A program made the position numbers and the translations under genes. Under the pieces are notes generated by a model. The model was not told where the DNA came from and ran no database searches. It saw only the letters and a program-made list of their open reading frames with translations. This document shows positions 28,962-39,107 of a stretch of DNA of 64,000 nt, in pieces. Every line of letters begins with the position of its first letter. Within the stretch, counting starts at the first letter, position 1. Origin of the DNA: Acidobacteriota bacterium (lineage in GTDB: Bacteria; Acidobacteriota; UBA4820); NCBI GenBank assembly GCA_029559035.1, contig JAKQCT010000001.1:1-64000 (forward strand). Direction: 5' to 3'.

Positions 28962-30187
28962 GACTTCCGCTCTTTATCGCGAAAAGATACCTCTTCGCGC
29001 GGAACAAGGGAGCTTTCATAAGCTTCATAACCGTGATCTCGATCACCGGGGTCACCGTCGGCGTGGCGGCCCTCATAATCGCCCTCGCGATATCGAACGG
29101 CTTCACCGAAACGATGAAAAGCAAGCTGAACGAGTTCTACGCGGACATCAACGTCATGGGCTTTTCTTCAGAGATGGATGAGAAGGCCGCAGGGGAGGTC
29201 CTTGAAAAACTGAGATCGGACCCGGAGGTGAAGGGAGCCACGCCCATAATCCTTGGAATGGGACTTCTGACCGACGGATTCTCCGGCGTTCCCAAGGTCG
29301 CCAGGGCGGTCGGTATCGAGAAGGAAAGCCACGGGGACGTCGTCGACCTTTACCGCCATGTCGCGGGCGGGGGAGAGCTGACCGAGTTCGAGGACGGCGC
29401 GCACGGAGTGGTGATGGGTGCCGACCTCGCGCGAAGCATGGGTCTCGAAGAGGGAGACACGGTGGAGCTTGTCGTCCCCCGGATGACGCTGAGCCCCTTC
29501 GGAGCGGTTCCGAAGATCGTGGTCCTTAGGGTCACCGGCGTCCTGAGGTCGGGTTATTACCTTTTCGACAACGAGTTCATCTACATGGATTACGCGCTTT
29601 CGAAACGGCTATTCACGAGGGGAGGGACGAGCGCGGTCGAGGTCAGGCTGAAGGACCCTTCCGGGATCGCCGACGTAAAATCGAGGCTCGGCAGGGACCT
29701 CGGGGCGGACTTCCGGATACTGGACCTCATGGAGACGAACAGCGAGTTCTTCAAGGCTCTCAAGCTCGAGAGGCTCCTTTTGTTCCTCGCGATCGGCCTC
29801 ATCGTGATCGTGGCGGCTCTCAACATCGTCTCTACCCTCATACTTATGGTCATGGAGAAGGTCAGGGATATCGGGATCCTCAGGAGCATGGGCGCCTCCC
29901 CGGGGGACATAAGGCTGATATTCATGCTCCAGGGCCTCTTCATAGGCGTTCTCGGGACGGCGATCGGCGTCGCGCTGGGGACCTCCGCCGCGATGGTACT
30001 CGACAAGTACAGGGTCATCCCGCTCTCCCTCGAGGTTTACCCGATCCCCTATGTCCCGTTCCACACGGGCGCGGGGCAGGTCCTTCTCGTATCGGTCTTT
30101 TCCGTGGCCATAAGCCTTGTCGCCACGGTATACCCTTCTCGGAAGGCGGCCTCGCTCTCGCCGATGGAAGCCTTGAGGTACGAGTGA
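28958..30187 (+). CDS. LolC/LolE-like lipoprotein-releasing ABC permease
   Basis: MRLPLFIAKRYLFARNKGAFISFITVISITGVTVGVAALIIALAISNGF and C-terminal FtsX-like permease; overlaps lysS stop. Confidence 0.92.
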   Translation: MRLPLFIAKRYLFARNKGAFISFITVISITGVTVGVAALIIALAISNGFTETMKSKLNEFYADINVMGFSSEMDEKAAGEVLEKLRSDPEVKGATPIILGMGLLTDGFSGVPKVARAVGIEKESHGDVVDLYRHVAGGGELTEFEDGAHGVVMGADLARSMGLEEGDTVELVVPRMTLSPFGAVPKIVVLRVTGVLRSGYYLFDNEFIYMDYALSKRLFTRGGTSAVEVRLKDPSGIADVKSRLGRDLGADFRILDLMETNSEFFKALKLERLLLFLAIGLIVIVAALNIVSTLILMVMEKVRDIGILRSMGASPGDIRLIFMLQGLFIGVLGTAIGVALGTSAAMVLDKYRVIPLSLEVYPIPYVPFHTGAGQVLLVSVFSVAISLVATVYPSRKAASLSPMEALRYE

Positions 30188-30846
30188 TGCTGAAGGTGAG
30201 AGGGCTTTTCAAATCGTTCGGCCCCCCCGGCGGCAAGATAACCGTCCTGAGGGGCGTGGACCTGTCGCTGGAAAAAGGCGATATCGCCGCCCTGATGGGG
30301 CCGTCCGGAGTCGGCAAAAGCACCCTGCTCCACCTTGTCGCTGGGCTGGAGCCCCCCGATTCCGGGGAGGTAGAGGTCGGAGGCCGCGCCCTTGGAACGA
30401 TCGCCGGCGAAGAGCTCGATTCATTCAGGAACAGGGCCATCGGGATCGTCTATCAGCACCATTACCTGCTCCCGGAGTTCACGGCCCTCGAGAACGTCAT
30501 GGTCCCGACTCTCAAATCTGGACCCGCCGTGGACGGCAGGAGGAAAGCGGCGGAGCTGCTCGAAGCGGTCGGCCTGAAGGACAGGCTCGGCCATTTCCCC
30601 TCGCAGCTTTCGGGGGGGGAGCAGCAGAGGGTTTCGCTCGCGAGGGCGCTGGTGATGTCCCCGAGGCTTGTCCTCGCGGACGAGCCCACGGGCGACCTGG
30701 ACGAAACGACTTCGGACATGGTCTTCGACCTCATCTTCTCGCTTTCGAGGGCGAGGGGGATCACTCTGCTGATGGCCACGCACAACGTGAGGCTCGCCGA
30801 AAAATGCGACAGGATAATGAGGCTCCACGGCGGCAGGATCGAGTGA
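30184..30846 (+). CDS. lolD: LolD-like ABC ATP-binding protein
   Basis: GPSGVGKSTLLHLVAGLE, LSGGEQQRVSLARALVMSPRLVLADEPTGDLD. Confidence 0.94.
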   Translation: MMLKVRGLFKSFGPPGGKITVLRGVDLSLEKGDIAALMGPSGVGKSTLLHLVAGLEPPDSGEVEVGGRALGTIAGEELDSFRNRAIGIVYQHHYLLPEFTALENVMVPTLKSGPAVDGRRKAAELLEAVGLKDRLGHFPSQLSGGEQQRVSLARALVMSPRLVLADEPTGDLDETTSDMVFDLIFSLSRARGITLLMATHNVRLAEKCDRIMRLHGGRIE

Positions 30847-30879
30847 CAAAATCGATAGAAAAGTGATATACTTAGCGAC

Positions 30880-33276
30880 TTGAAATTTCCCATTGAAGGG
30901 AATTGGAAAGAGGACATGGATAACAGGCCCCTGGTAGCGAAAAAGGTGATGAAATACGGATCATGCGCCGTTTTTTGTGCCGCCCTTCTTTTTCTGCTCT
31001 TCTCGGTCCCGGCCGCGTGCCAGGAGAAGACGATCTCCAACATCGTGCTCGAAGGCGCCGACAGGATCACCCAGGAAGCTTTTCTCGCGCTGACCAGCCT
31101 CAGGCCGGGCCAGGCCTACGACGAGGAGTACATAAAAAGGGAGTTCAAGAGGATCTGGGATTCCGGGCTTTTCGAAGACCTGACCGTCGACGAGGAGGAA
31201 ACTCCCGAGGGGGTCAGGATAACTTTCAGCGTCAAGGAGAGGCCGATCATTTCCTCCGTGGAATACAAGGGGTCGAAAAGACTGACTGCGACCACGGTTC
31301 TCGACAAGCTGAAAGAGAACAAGGCCGACGTAAGGACCGGGACCATCCTCGATTTCGGGGTGATAAAGAGGGCGGAAGCGGCCCTCAGGTTCATGGCGGC
31401 TGAAAAGGGTTATCCCGAAGCTGTGATCTCCTCGGAGATCAAGAACCTCGGAAAGTCACAGGTCGCGGTCATTTTTCATCTCGACGACGGCCCGAAGGCA
31501 AGGATAAAGTCCGTAAAATTCCTCGGAGCGAACGCGTTCAGCCAGAGGAAACTTCGCCGCACCTTCAAGAAGACGAGGCCCCACTGGTGGTTCTCATGGG
31601 CGAGCCGACACGACATCTACTCGGAGAGCAGGTACCAGGAGGACGAAAAGCTCCTCAGGGACCTTTACGAGAGTCAGGGGTTCCTGGACATCGAGATCGG
31701 CGATCCGATCGTCGATTCGAGGATCACGGACGGCGGAAAGAAAAAAGAGATAGACATAACGATCCCCGTCAAGGAAGGCGTTTCCTACAACATGGGCAGA
31801 GTGGAGATCGAGGGGAACACCGTCATCGCGGACGAGGAGCTGATGAAGGGCATGCGTTTCACGGAGGGAAAGACCTTCAACAAGCCCGGCTTCGACGGAG
31901 TGCTCAGGGTCTTCGAGAAAAAATACGGCGAAAAGGGGTACATTTACGCGAGCGCCGTGCCCATCTTCGATAAGGACCCCGAGGCCAAGAAGGCGGACGT
32001 CACCGTTTCGATAACCGAGAACGAACAGTATTTCGTCAACCGGATCGAGTTCCTGGGCAACATGACGACGAGGGATTACGTCCTCCGCAGGGAGATGCAG
32101 GTTTACGAGCAGGAACTCTTCAACTACAAGAGGTACGAGAAGGGTCTCTACAGGGTCAAGATGGGCGGGATCTTCGAGATCAAGGAGGATCCCCTCATCA
32201 CCAAGCTTCCCGACGAGAACAAGGTCGACATAAGGATCACGGGCACGGAGGCCAACAAGAACGAGCTGCTTTTCGGGGGAGGTTACGGAGGGGTCAACGG
32301 CTTCTTCCTGACCGGCCAGTTCAAGACTTACAATTTCATGGGGAAGGGGACCACCCTGAGCCTCAACGCGGATTTCGGGGATGTCCAGAGATTATATTCC
32401 ATCAATTACAGCGACCCGTGGTTCTTCGGGAAGAGGGTCGGCTTTTCGACGTCGCTCTTCAACAGCGAGCTCGAGTACCTTCAGTTCGACCAGGCCTCGA
32501 CCGGCGGTTCCATGGCCGTCACCTGGCCGCTCGGCAGTTTCGGAGGATTCCAGACAGGCTACAGGATGGAGCGCTCGAAGGTAAAGAACGTCGAGAGCTA
32601 CCTCTCTTCCTCCTCTTATTACTACGGCCTTTACAACAACAACACGCTGACATCCGCGGTGTTCATGTCCCTTTTCTGGAATTCCGTCAACAACCCCTTC
32701 AGACCGTCCCGCGGCTGGTCGGCATACCTCAACAATACGGTAGCCGGCGGAGCCCTCGGCGGGGACAACAATTTCATCAAGCCGGGATTCGAGGGAAGCC
32801 TTTTCCTTCCGACGATGAGGAAGCAGAACGTCGCCTTCCGCCTCCAGGTGGGGTACGTGACTCCTTACGACGGCGACGAGATCCCGTTGTGGGAAAGGTA
32901 CTTCCTGGGCGGGGAGGATTCCCTCAGGGGGTTCGGCGTGAGGTCGGTGTATCCCCTGACGAAGGACGAAAGGTATTTCGTGGACCCGGAGAGCGGAACG
33001 ATCGAGGGCGGCAACCGTTACCTGCTCGCCAACATAGAATACGTGTTCCACCTGACCGAGCAGGTCGATCTCGCTCTCTTCTCGGACATCGGAAACACCT
33101 ACCACGAAAGGCAGAAGTGGGAAATATCGAACTACCGGGCGGACGCGGGCGTCGAGATCCGGTTCTTCATCCCCATGTTCAACGTTCCCCTCAGGCTCAT
33201 CTGGGCCAAGAACCTGAAGGAAAAGCCGGGGGACGATTTTTCAAAGTTCCAGTTCACTATCGGATTGACGTTCTAA
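30880..33276 (+). CDS. bamA: BamA outer-membrane assembly protein
   Basis: POTRA repeats, C-terminal barrel with RGF motif (GGEDSLRGFGVRSV) and terminal FQFTIGLTF. Confidence 0.95.
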   Translation: MKFPIEGNWKEDMDNRPLVAKKVMKYGSCAVFCAALLFLLFSVPAACQEKTISNIVLEGADRITQEAFLALTSLRPGQAYDEEYIKREFKRIWDSGLFEDLTVDEEETPEGVRITFSVKERPIISSVEYKGSKRLTATTVLDKLKENKADVRTGTILDFGVIKRAEAALRFMAAEKGYPEAVISSEIKNLGKSQVAVIFHLDDGPKARIKSVKFLGANAFSQRKLRRTFKKTRPHWWFSWASRHDIYSESRYQEDEKLLRDLYESQGFLDIEIGDPIVDSRITDGGKKKEIDITIPVKEGVSYNMGRVEIEGNTVIADEELMKGMRFTEGKTFNKPGFDGVLRVFEKKYGEKGYIYASAVPIFDKDPEAKKADVTVSITENEQYFVNRIEFLGNMTTRDYVLRREMQVYEQELFNYKRYEKGLYRVKMGGIFEIKEDPLITKLPDENKVDIRITGTEANKNELLFGGGYGGVNGFFLTGQFKTYNFMGKGTTLSLNADFGDVQRLYSINYSDPWFFGKRVGFSTSLFNSELEYLQFDQASTGGSMAVTWPLGSFGGFQTGYRMERSKVKNVESYLSSSSYYYGLYNNNTLTSAVFMSLFWNSVNNPFRPSRGWSAYLNNTVAGGALGGDNNFIKPGFEGSLFLPTMRKQNVAFRLQVGYVTPYDGDEIPLWERYFLGGEDSLRGFGVRSVYPLTKDERYFVDPESGTIEGGNRYLLANIEYVFHLTEQVDLALFSDIGNTYHERQKWEISNYRADAGVEIRFFIPMFNVPLRLIWAKNLKEKPGDDFSKFQFTIGLTF

Positions 33277-33299
33277 ACTCGAATAGATGGAGGATTTAA

Positions 33300-33812
33300 A
33301 TGCGTAAGTTTCTCGTAGTTCTCGCAGCACTGGTTATCTCGATGCTTTCCCTGTCGGTCTTCGCCCAGCAGGTGAAGATCGCCGTGGTCAACCCGCAGCA
33401 GATCATCGAAAAGTCCAAAGAGGGCCAGAGGATAAAGAGCTTTCTTCAGACATTTTTCGATTCCAAGCAGACCGACATCAACGCCAAGGAGACCGAACTG
33501 AAGGCCCTGGATGAGAAGATAAAGGACCCGAAGATCGCCGAGGACAAGAAGGAGGACATGAGGGCCCAGTTCCAGCAGAAGCTTTACGAGGCCCAGGCGT
33601 TCGCCAAGGCGGCCCAGGACGAGATGGACCAGAAGAGCGGCAAGATGAAGGAAGAATTCGGCGTTAAGCTCGACGAGGTGGTAAAGAAATACGCCACTTC
33701 CAAGGGGATCTCCATCGTCCTCGAGAAGGGCATCACGCTGTACAGCGCCGACGCGATGGACGTGACCACCGAGATCATCGCCGAGATGGACAAGGCCTAC
33801 CCGGGCAAATAA
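33300..33812 (+). CDS. OmpH/Skp-family periplasmic chaperone
   Basis: Signal peptide, KIAVVNPQQIIEKSKEGQRIKSFL, coiled coil; lies between bamA and lpxD. Confidence 0.9.
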   Translation: MRKFLVVLAALVISMLSLSVFAQQVKIAVVNPQQIIEKSKEGQRIKSFLQTFFDSKQTDINAKETELKALDEKIKDPKIAEDKKEDMRAQFQQKLYEAQAFAKAAQDEMDQKSGKMKEEFGVKLDEVVKKYATSKGISIVLEKGITLYSADAMDVTTEIIAEMDKAYPGK

Positions 33813-33816
33813 CCGG

Positions 33817-34833
33817 ATGAAGCTCAGGGAACTCGCCAGAGATCTCGATGCCGAACTAAGGGGAGAGGGAGACCGCGAAATAACGACGCTGTCCTCCCTC
33901 TCTTCAGCAGAAGGAAACTCCCTCACTTTCCTCGCCAATCCGAAATACAGGGAAGCGGCCGCGAAGAGCGGAGCCGGGGCGATACTATGCTCGTCCCCTG
34001 AAGGCCTCGAGGGAAAGGCCCTGCTCCTTCATCCCAACCCCTACGCCGCCTGGGCGAGGGCGCTCGAGCTATTCCATCCGCCCAAGAGCTTCCCGGCGGG
34101 GATCCATTCCACGGCGGTCATCGGCGACGGGGCGTCGGTCTCGGAAAGGGCGTACATCGGCCCCTGCGCCGTTGTAGGGAAGGGCAGCAGGATCGAGGAG
34201 GGCGCGGTCGTCGAAGCCGGCTGCGTCATAGGCGACAACTGCGTCGTCGGGAAGGACGCGCGGCTTTTTCCCAGGGTCGTGCTGTACGACAATGTCGAGA
34301 TAGGAGAGAGGTCGATCCTCCATTCGGGAGTCGTGGCGGGTTCGGACGGTTTCGGCTACGCCGAGGAGAACGGAAGGATAAGGAAAGTTCCCCAGATCGG
34401 CAGGGTGGTCGTCGAGAGCGACGTCGAGATAGGAGCCAACACGACGATCGACAGGGGCGCCCTCGAAAAGACGGTCATCGGGTCTGGAAGCAAGATAGAC
34501 AACCTCTGCCAGATAGCCCACAACGTGCGGCTCGGAAAGAGCTGCGTCATAATCGCCCAGTCGGGGATAAGCGGCTCGGCGGAACTGGGGGACGGAGTGA
34601 TAATGTCCGGCCAGTCCGGCGCGGTCGGCCACATAAAGATAGGGAGCTTCTCGAGGATCGGGGCGAAATCCGCTGTCACGAAGGACGTGCCGGAAAAAGC
34701 CCATTTCACGGGCATCCCCGCGCAGGACCACAGGAAATGGCTCAGGGAAAGGGCCCTCGTGCAGAAGATCGGGAAGATCTATGAAGTTTTGAAAAGGAAA
34801 GATTTTTTCGGGACGGAGAATGAAGATGATTGA
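33817..34833 (+). CDS. lpxD: UDP-3-O-acylglucosamine N-acyltransferase LpxD
   Basis: Hexapeptide repeats; [18 protein letters not shown]...[32 protein letters not shown]. Confidence 0.95.
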   Translation: MKLRELARDLDAELRGEGDREITTLSSLSSAEGNSLTFLANPKYREAAAKSGAGAILCSSPEGLEGKALLLHPNPYAAWARALELFHPPKSFPAGIHSTAVIGDGASVSERAYIGPCAVVGKGSRIEEGAVVEAGCVIGDNCVVGKDARLFPRVVLYDNVEIGERSILHSGVVAGSDGFGYAEENGRIRKVPQIGRVVVESDVEIGANTTIDRGALEKTVIGSGSKIDNLCQIAHNVRLGKSCVIIAQSGISGSAELGDGVIMSGQSGAVGHIKIGSFSRIGAKSAVTKDVPEKAHFTGIPAQDHRKWLRERALVQKIGKIYEVLKRKDFFGTENEDD

Positions 34834-35263
34834 CATCGAAGGGATCATGTCCATACTTCCCCACCGCTACCCTTTCCTGCTTGTCGACAGGATCGTCGAG
34901 ATGGAGCCGGGAAGCAGGATCGTGGGGATCAAGAACGTCACCTTGAACGAACCGTTCTTCCAGGGGCATTTCCCGGGGAAGCCGGTGATGCCGGGAGTGC
35001 TGATGATCGAAGCTATGGCGCAGGTCGGGGCTGTCCTTCTCCTGAAGGATATCGAGGACCGCGACGAGAAGCTGGCGCTGTTCGCGGGGATAGACGAGGC
35101 TCGCTTCCGAAGGCCCGTCGTACCGGGAGACCAGATCCGTTTCGAACTGGAGGTCCTCAGGAAAAAGGCCACGACGGCGAAGCTTCACGGCAAGGCGACG
35201 GTGGACGGAGAGATGGCTTGCGAGGCGACGGTCATGTGCGCGCTGGTGGACAGAAAGAAATGA
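34820..35263 (+). CDS. fabZ: 3-hydroxyacyl-ACP dehydratase FabZ
   Basis: [42 protein letters not shown]. Confidence 0.96.
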   Translation: MKMIDIEGIMSILPHRYPFLLVDRIVEMEPGSRIVGIKNVTLNEPFFQGHFPGKPVMPGVLMIEAMAQVGAVLLLKDIEDRDEKLALFAGIDEARFRRPVVPGDQIRFELEVLRKKATTAKLHGKATVDGEMACEATVMCALVDRKK

Positions 35264-36042
35264 GCGGGGTACATCCGACCGCGGTCGTGGAAACGGGGGC
35301 AAGGATAGGCGATGGGTGCGAGATCGGCCCCTTCTGCTTCATAGGCTCCGAAGTGACGCTGGGAAAGAGCTGCGTGGTCGGCCCCTCCTCGGTCATCCAC
35401 GGGAAGACCACCATCGGCGACAACAACAGGTTCGTTTCCCACGCGGCCGTCGGGGGGCCTCCCCAGGACATCAGTTACAAGGGCGAGCCGACCGAGCTGG
35501 TCATAGGCGACAACAACATCTTCCGGGAGTTCGTCACCGTGAACCGCGGCACCGTGAAGGGCGGAGGCGTCTGCATGATAGGAAGCGACTCGCTGTTCAT
35601 GGCCTACTGCCACGTGGCTCACGACTGCCACGTCGGCGACGGCGTCATCTTCGCCAACAACGCCACTCTCGCGGGCCATGTTACCGTGGGTTCTTTTTCC
35701 ACCGTCGGGGCCCTCTCGGCCATCCACCAGTTCTGCACGGTTGGAGAGCACGCCTTCATCGGGGGAGGTTCGATCCTGACCAGGGACGTCCTGCCTTACG
35801 TGAAGACCGTGGGCGCGAGGGGAGAAGGCAGGATATTCGGGATCAACACCATCGGCCTCGAGCGGAAAGGCTTTCCGAAAGAGGTCATAGAAGCCTTGAA
35901 ATCAACCTACAGGATACTGTTCAATTCGAAGCTTCTCCTTTCGGAAGCGGTCGCGGAAGCGAAAAAACAGTTCGGCTCCGTGAAAGAGGCGGCGTACCTG
36001 ATAAGGTTCATCGAAGAATCCAAAAGAGGGATCCAGAGGTAA
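35260..36042 (+). CDS. lpxA: UDP-N-acetylglucosamine acyltransferase LpxA
   Basis: [32 protein letters not shown]...[29 protein letters not shown]. Confidence 0.96.
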   Translation: MSGVHPTAVVETGARIGDGCEIGPFCFIGSEVTLGKSCVVGPSSVIHGKTTIGDNNRFVSHAAVGGPPQDISYKGEPTELVIGDNNIFREFVTVNRGTVKGGGVCMIGSDSLFMAYCHVAHDCHVGDGVIFANNATLAGHVTVGSFSTVGALSAIHQFCTVGEHAFIGGGSILTRDVLPYVKTVGARGEGRIFGINTIGLERKGFPKEVIEALKSTYRILFNSKLLLSEAVAEAKKQFGSVKEAAYLIRFIEESKRGIQR

Positions 36043-36045
36043 AAG

Positions 36046-36984
36046 ATGCCGCTTAAAATGGCCGTCGTAGGAGTGGGTTCTCTCGGACAGCATCACGCCA
36101 GGATACTGTCGGGGCTCGAAGGAGTCGAACTGGCCGCCGTCGTGGACAAGAACCCTGAAAGGGCGAAGGAGATCGCGGAAAAGTTCGGCACGAAGGCTCT
36201 GGGAGACTACCGCGAGCTCGAGAAGCTCGACGGGGTCGTGGTCGCCTCGCCGACCGTATTCCATCTGGAGCACGCATCGTACTTTCTGAAAAAAGGCACG
36301 GCCGTCCTCTGCGAAAAGCCGATGGCGTCATCGCTGGAGGAGTGCGACGGCATCCTCGAAGCGAGGGACGAAACGGGCGCTCCCCTGCTCATCGGCCACA
36401 TCGAGCATTTCAACCCTGCGGTGGAAGCCGCGGGAGAGAAGATAACCGCGCCGGGGTTCATGGAGATAGACCGCCTGGGAGTCTTCACGGGAAGGTCTCT
36501 TGACGTCGACGTGGTGTACGACCTGATGATCCACGACATAGAGATAAGCATGAGCCTCGTGAAAAGGCCGGTTGAGAAGATCGACGCGATCGGTGTGTCG
36601 GTGCTTTCCGACCACATCGACATAGCGAACGCCAGGCTGACCTTCGATGGAGGCTGTGTCGCCAATCTCACCGCAAGCAGGATCTCCAGGGACAAGATCA
36701 GGAAGCTGAGGCTGTTCGAGAAAAATTCATACTTCTCCATCGACTACGCCGACCAGAGCGTCGAGGCTTTCAGGGTCGAGAAGGCAGGGGAAAAGAGGAA
36801 CATCCTCCCCCTCGAAGTCCCGGTCGAAAAGAAGGAACCGCTGCTCGCGGAGCTCGAACATTTCGTTTCCGTCATCGGCGGAGGAACTCGGCCCAAGGTG
36901 GACGGAGACGCCGGACGGGAAGCGGTCAGGATCGCCTCCCGGATCGTGGATGCCATAAACGCCAAATGGCAAAAGACGGGCTGA
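36046..36984 (+). CDS. Gfo/Idh/MocA-family oxidoreductase
   Basis: VVGVGSLGQHHARIL Rossmann motif; LCEKPMASSLEECD. Confidence 0.93.
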   Translation: MPLKMAVVGVGSLGQHHARILSGLEGVELAAVVDKNPERAKEIAEKFGTKALGDYRELEKLDGVVVASPTVFHLEHASYFLKKGTAVLCEKPMASSLEECDGILEARDETGAPLLIGHIEHFNPAVEAAGEKITAPGFMEIDRLGVFTGRSLDVDVVYDLMIHDIEISMSLVKRPVEKIDAIGVSVLSDHIDIANARLTFDGGCVANLTASRISRDKIRKLRLFEKNSYFSIDYADQSVEAFRVEKAGEKRNILPLEVPVEKKEPLLAELEHFVSVIGGGTRPKVDGDAGREAVRIASRIVDAINAKWQKTG

Positions 36985-38027
36985 CCTCCTTAAAAAACGA
37001 AATTCTTTTTGAAAGCCCGGGCTGCGCCCTGCTCGTTTCTGGGGGCAAAGCCGGCGAACGCGTGTCCTATGGCGGCAGGTCTCTGCTGGAACCCAAGGAG
37101 ATCGAGCTTTCGGAGGATACGCTTTTCGACCTCGCCTCGCTCACGAAGCCCCTCTGCACGGCTCTTCTTGCGCTGAAAGCCCACTCTTCGGGACACATGG
37201 ACATTTTCGGACCGGTGGCCGGGGCGAGAGCGAAGTGCACTCCGCTCGACATTCTCAGGCACGAGGCCGGATTTCCCGCCTGGGAACCCCTCTACCGTTT
37301 CGGATCGAGGGGCGAGGCGGAGAGGCACCTTCTGGAATCCGTTCCGTTGAAAGAACCGGGGACTGAAGCGGTCTATTCTTGTCCGGGGTACATCCTTCTG
37401 GGGTTTCTCTTGGAAAAGGAGTTGGGAGCTCCGCTCGACGAGCTGTTCGATAAACTGATCAGGGAGCCCCTCGGTATAGGAAAAGGGGACGCCCTTTTCA
37501 GGCCGGCCGCCGAACTGCGTCCGAGGATCGCGGGAACCGAGATCGACGGAGGATACGAAAAAGAGATGGCTCAGCCTTTCGGATGTTCTCCTCCGCCTGT
37601 CCCCGGGGACGGCCTCTGGGGGACAGTCAACGACGGGAACGCCAGGTTCCTCGGAGGAGTCGCCGGGAACGCGGGGCTTTTCGCGACGCTGAGAGGGACT
37701 TTCGCGCTGACGAAAGCGTTCCTCCGGACATCCTCCTTCCTCCCGCCCGAAATCCTCGGCCTCGTGTATAATAGGGGAAGGGCAAGAGCGGGGGAATTGA
37801 GAAGCGCGGGGTTCAAGATGAAGGGCAGCCCTTCCTGGGAGACAGGCGAAGCCCTGCCGGAGGGAAGCATCGCACATGAAGGCTTCACGGGAACTTTCGC
37901 CGCGATCACGGGAGAAGGAGAGATAATGATACTCCTCACCAACAGGATCCATCCGAGGCACCCGGGAAAACCCTTCACCTCCGCAAGAATCTCTTTCATA
38001 AAGGGAGCGGCGGAACTTCTCAGATGA
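36966..38027 (+). CDS. Serine hydrolase, beta-lactamase/DD-peptidase fold
   Basis: FDLASLTKPLCTALLAL (SxxK) and YSCPGYILLG motifs. Confidence 0.88.
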   Translation: MAKDGLTSLKNEILFESPGCALLVSGGKAGERVSYGGRSLLEPKEIELSEDTLFDLASLTKPLCTALLALKAHSSGHMDIFGPVAGARAKCTPLDILRHEAGFPAWEPLYRFGSRGEAERHLLESVPLKEPGTEAVYSCPGYILLGFLLEKELGAPLDELFDKLIREPLGIGKGDALFRPAAELRPRIAGTEIDGGYEKEMAQPFGCSPPPVPGDGLWGTVNDGNARFLGGVAGNAGLFATLRGTFALTKAFLRTSSFLPPEILGLVYNRGRARAGELRSAGFKMKGSPSWETGEALPEGSIAHEGFTGTFAAITGEGEIMILLTNRIHPRHPGKPFTSARISFIKGAAELLR

Positions 38028-39106
38028 CCCCCCGCGAATTCCTTACCTTTATTTTGGACAAGCTGAGACCTTACAGGGACAGGTGGGTCTCGCCCGTCTC
38101 TTTCTTGATAGCGGTCGTGATCCACCTCCTGATCATAAGCCTCGGCACGAGCCATTACACGGGCGCTTCCAGTCACCCCGAAAGGTCCAACCAGGCCGTG
38201 CAGAAACTGGAAACGGCCCTTAAGAACAAGGGGGTCCGCTTCGTTTATGTCAAGGACATGCCTGAGGGAAAGAACCTCGAGAGGATGCCGGCTCCGGGCG
38301 CCCCTCTTTCCGACAGGGACAGGCTGGGCTCCAGCCCGGACGGCGGAAGAGGGACGTCGTGGGACCCGTATTCCGAAGGTAACTCCCCGCAAAGGCAGTT
38401 CGGCTCACCGTCTCCGCGGCAGGCTCCGCCTTCTCGCCCCGGCGGCCCGTTCGAGAGCAGGGGATCGAAGGGACAGAAGCCGTCGGAGTCGTCCTCCTCC
38501 AATGAACTCGAGAAAAACAGCCTCTCCCGAAAGGCTTTGGATGAAGCTCAAAGATCGGGCGCCGGATATCCGGAACCTTCCGGGGTCAGGACGAAGGCCG
38601 CGGAAAAGGGCCTTCCGGTCAAGGGAGAGGAGAACGGAGGAACCCCCGGCAAGAAAGCCTCGGGGGCGCAAGAACATCCTGCGGGGCTCACATCCCAGCT
38701 CGGGGAAATGATGGTCCAGAGCCTTCAGGGAGGTTACAGGAACCTCAACGCGAGCAGGCTGAACCAGGGAGCCGTTTCCTTCGAGACATCCGGGTGGGAC
38801 CTCGGGCCTTACGCGAGGATCGTCCAGGAAAAAGTGGAGAGCAACTGGAGGATGCCGGCAGTGCAGGAGGTCCTCAGGCAGAAGGGGTGGGTGGCGATCC
38901 GTTTCGACATAATGAAGGACGGCAGGGTCGAGAACCTCGAGATCGTCAGGACATCCAGGATCCCGTCGTACGACCAATCCGCGAGGAACGCGCTCCTGTC
39001 CTCGAATCCGTTTCCTCCGCTTCCCGACCAGGTGACCGTGCCGAAAATTTCAGGAACGTTCAGGTTCTTTTACAACATGTGGTCCGAGGACGAGGACGCT
39101 CCATAA
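38024..39106 (+). CDS. TonB-family protein
   Basis: N-terminal TM, Pro/Gly/Ser-rich linker, C-terminal GWVAIRFDIMKDGRVENLEIVRTSRIPSYDQSARNALLSSNPFPPLP. Confidence 0.85.
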   Translation: MTPREFLTFILDKLRPYRDRWVSPVSFLIAVVIHLLIISLGTSHYTGASSHPERSNQAVQKLETALKNKGVRFVYVKDMPEGKNLERMPAPGAPLSDRDRLGSSPDGGRGTSWDPYSEGNSPQRQFGSPSPRQAPPSRPGGPFESRGSKGQKPSESSSSNELEKNSLSRKALDEAQRSGAGYPEPSGVRTKAAEKGLPVKGEENGGTPGKKASGAQEHPAGLTSQLGEMMVQSLQGGYRNLNASRLNQGAVSFETSGWDLGPYARIVQEKVESNWRMPAVQEVLRQKGWVAIRFDIMKDGRVENLEIVRTSRIPSYDQSARNALLSSNPFPPLPDQVTVPKISGTFRFFYNMWSEDEDAP

Positions 39107-39107
39107 T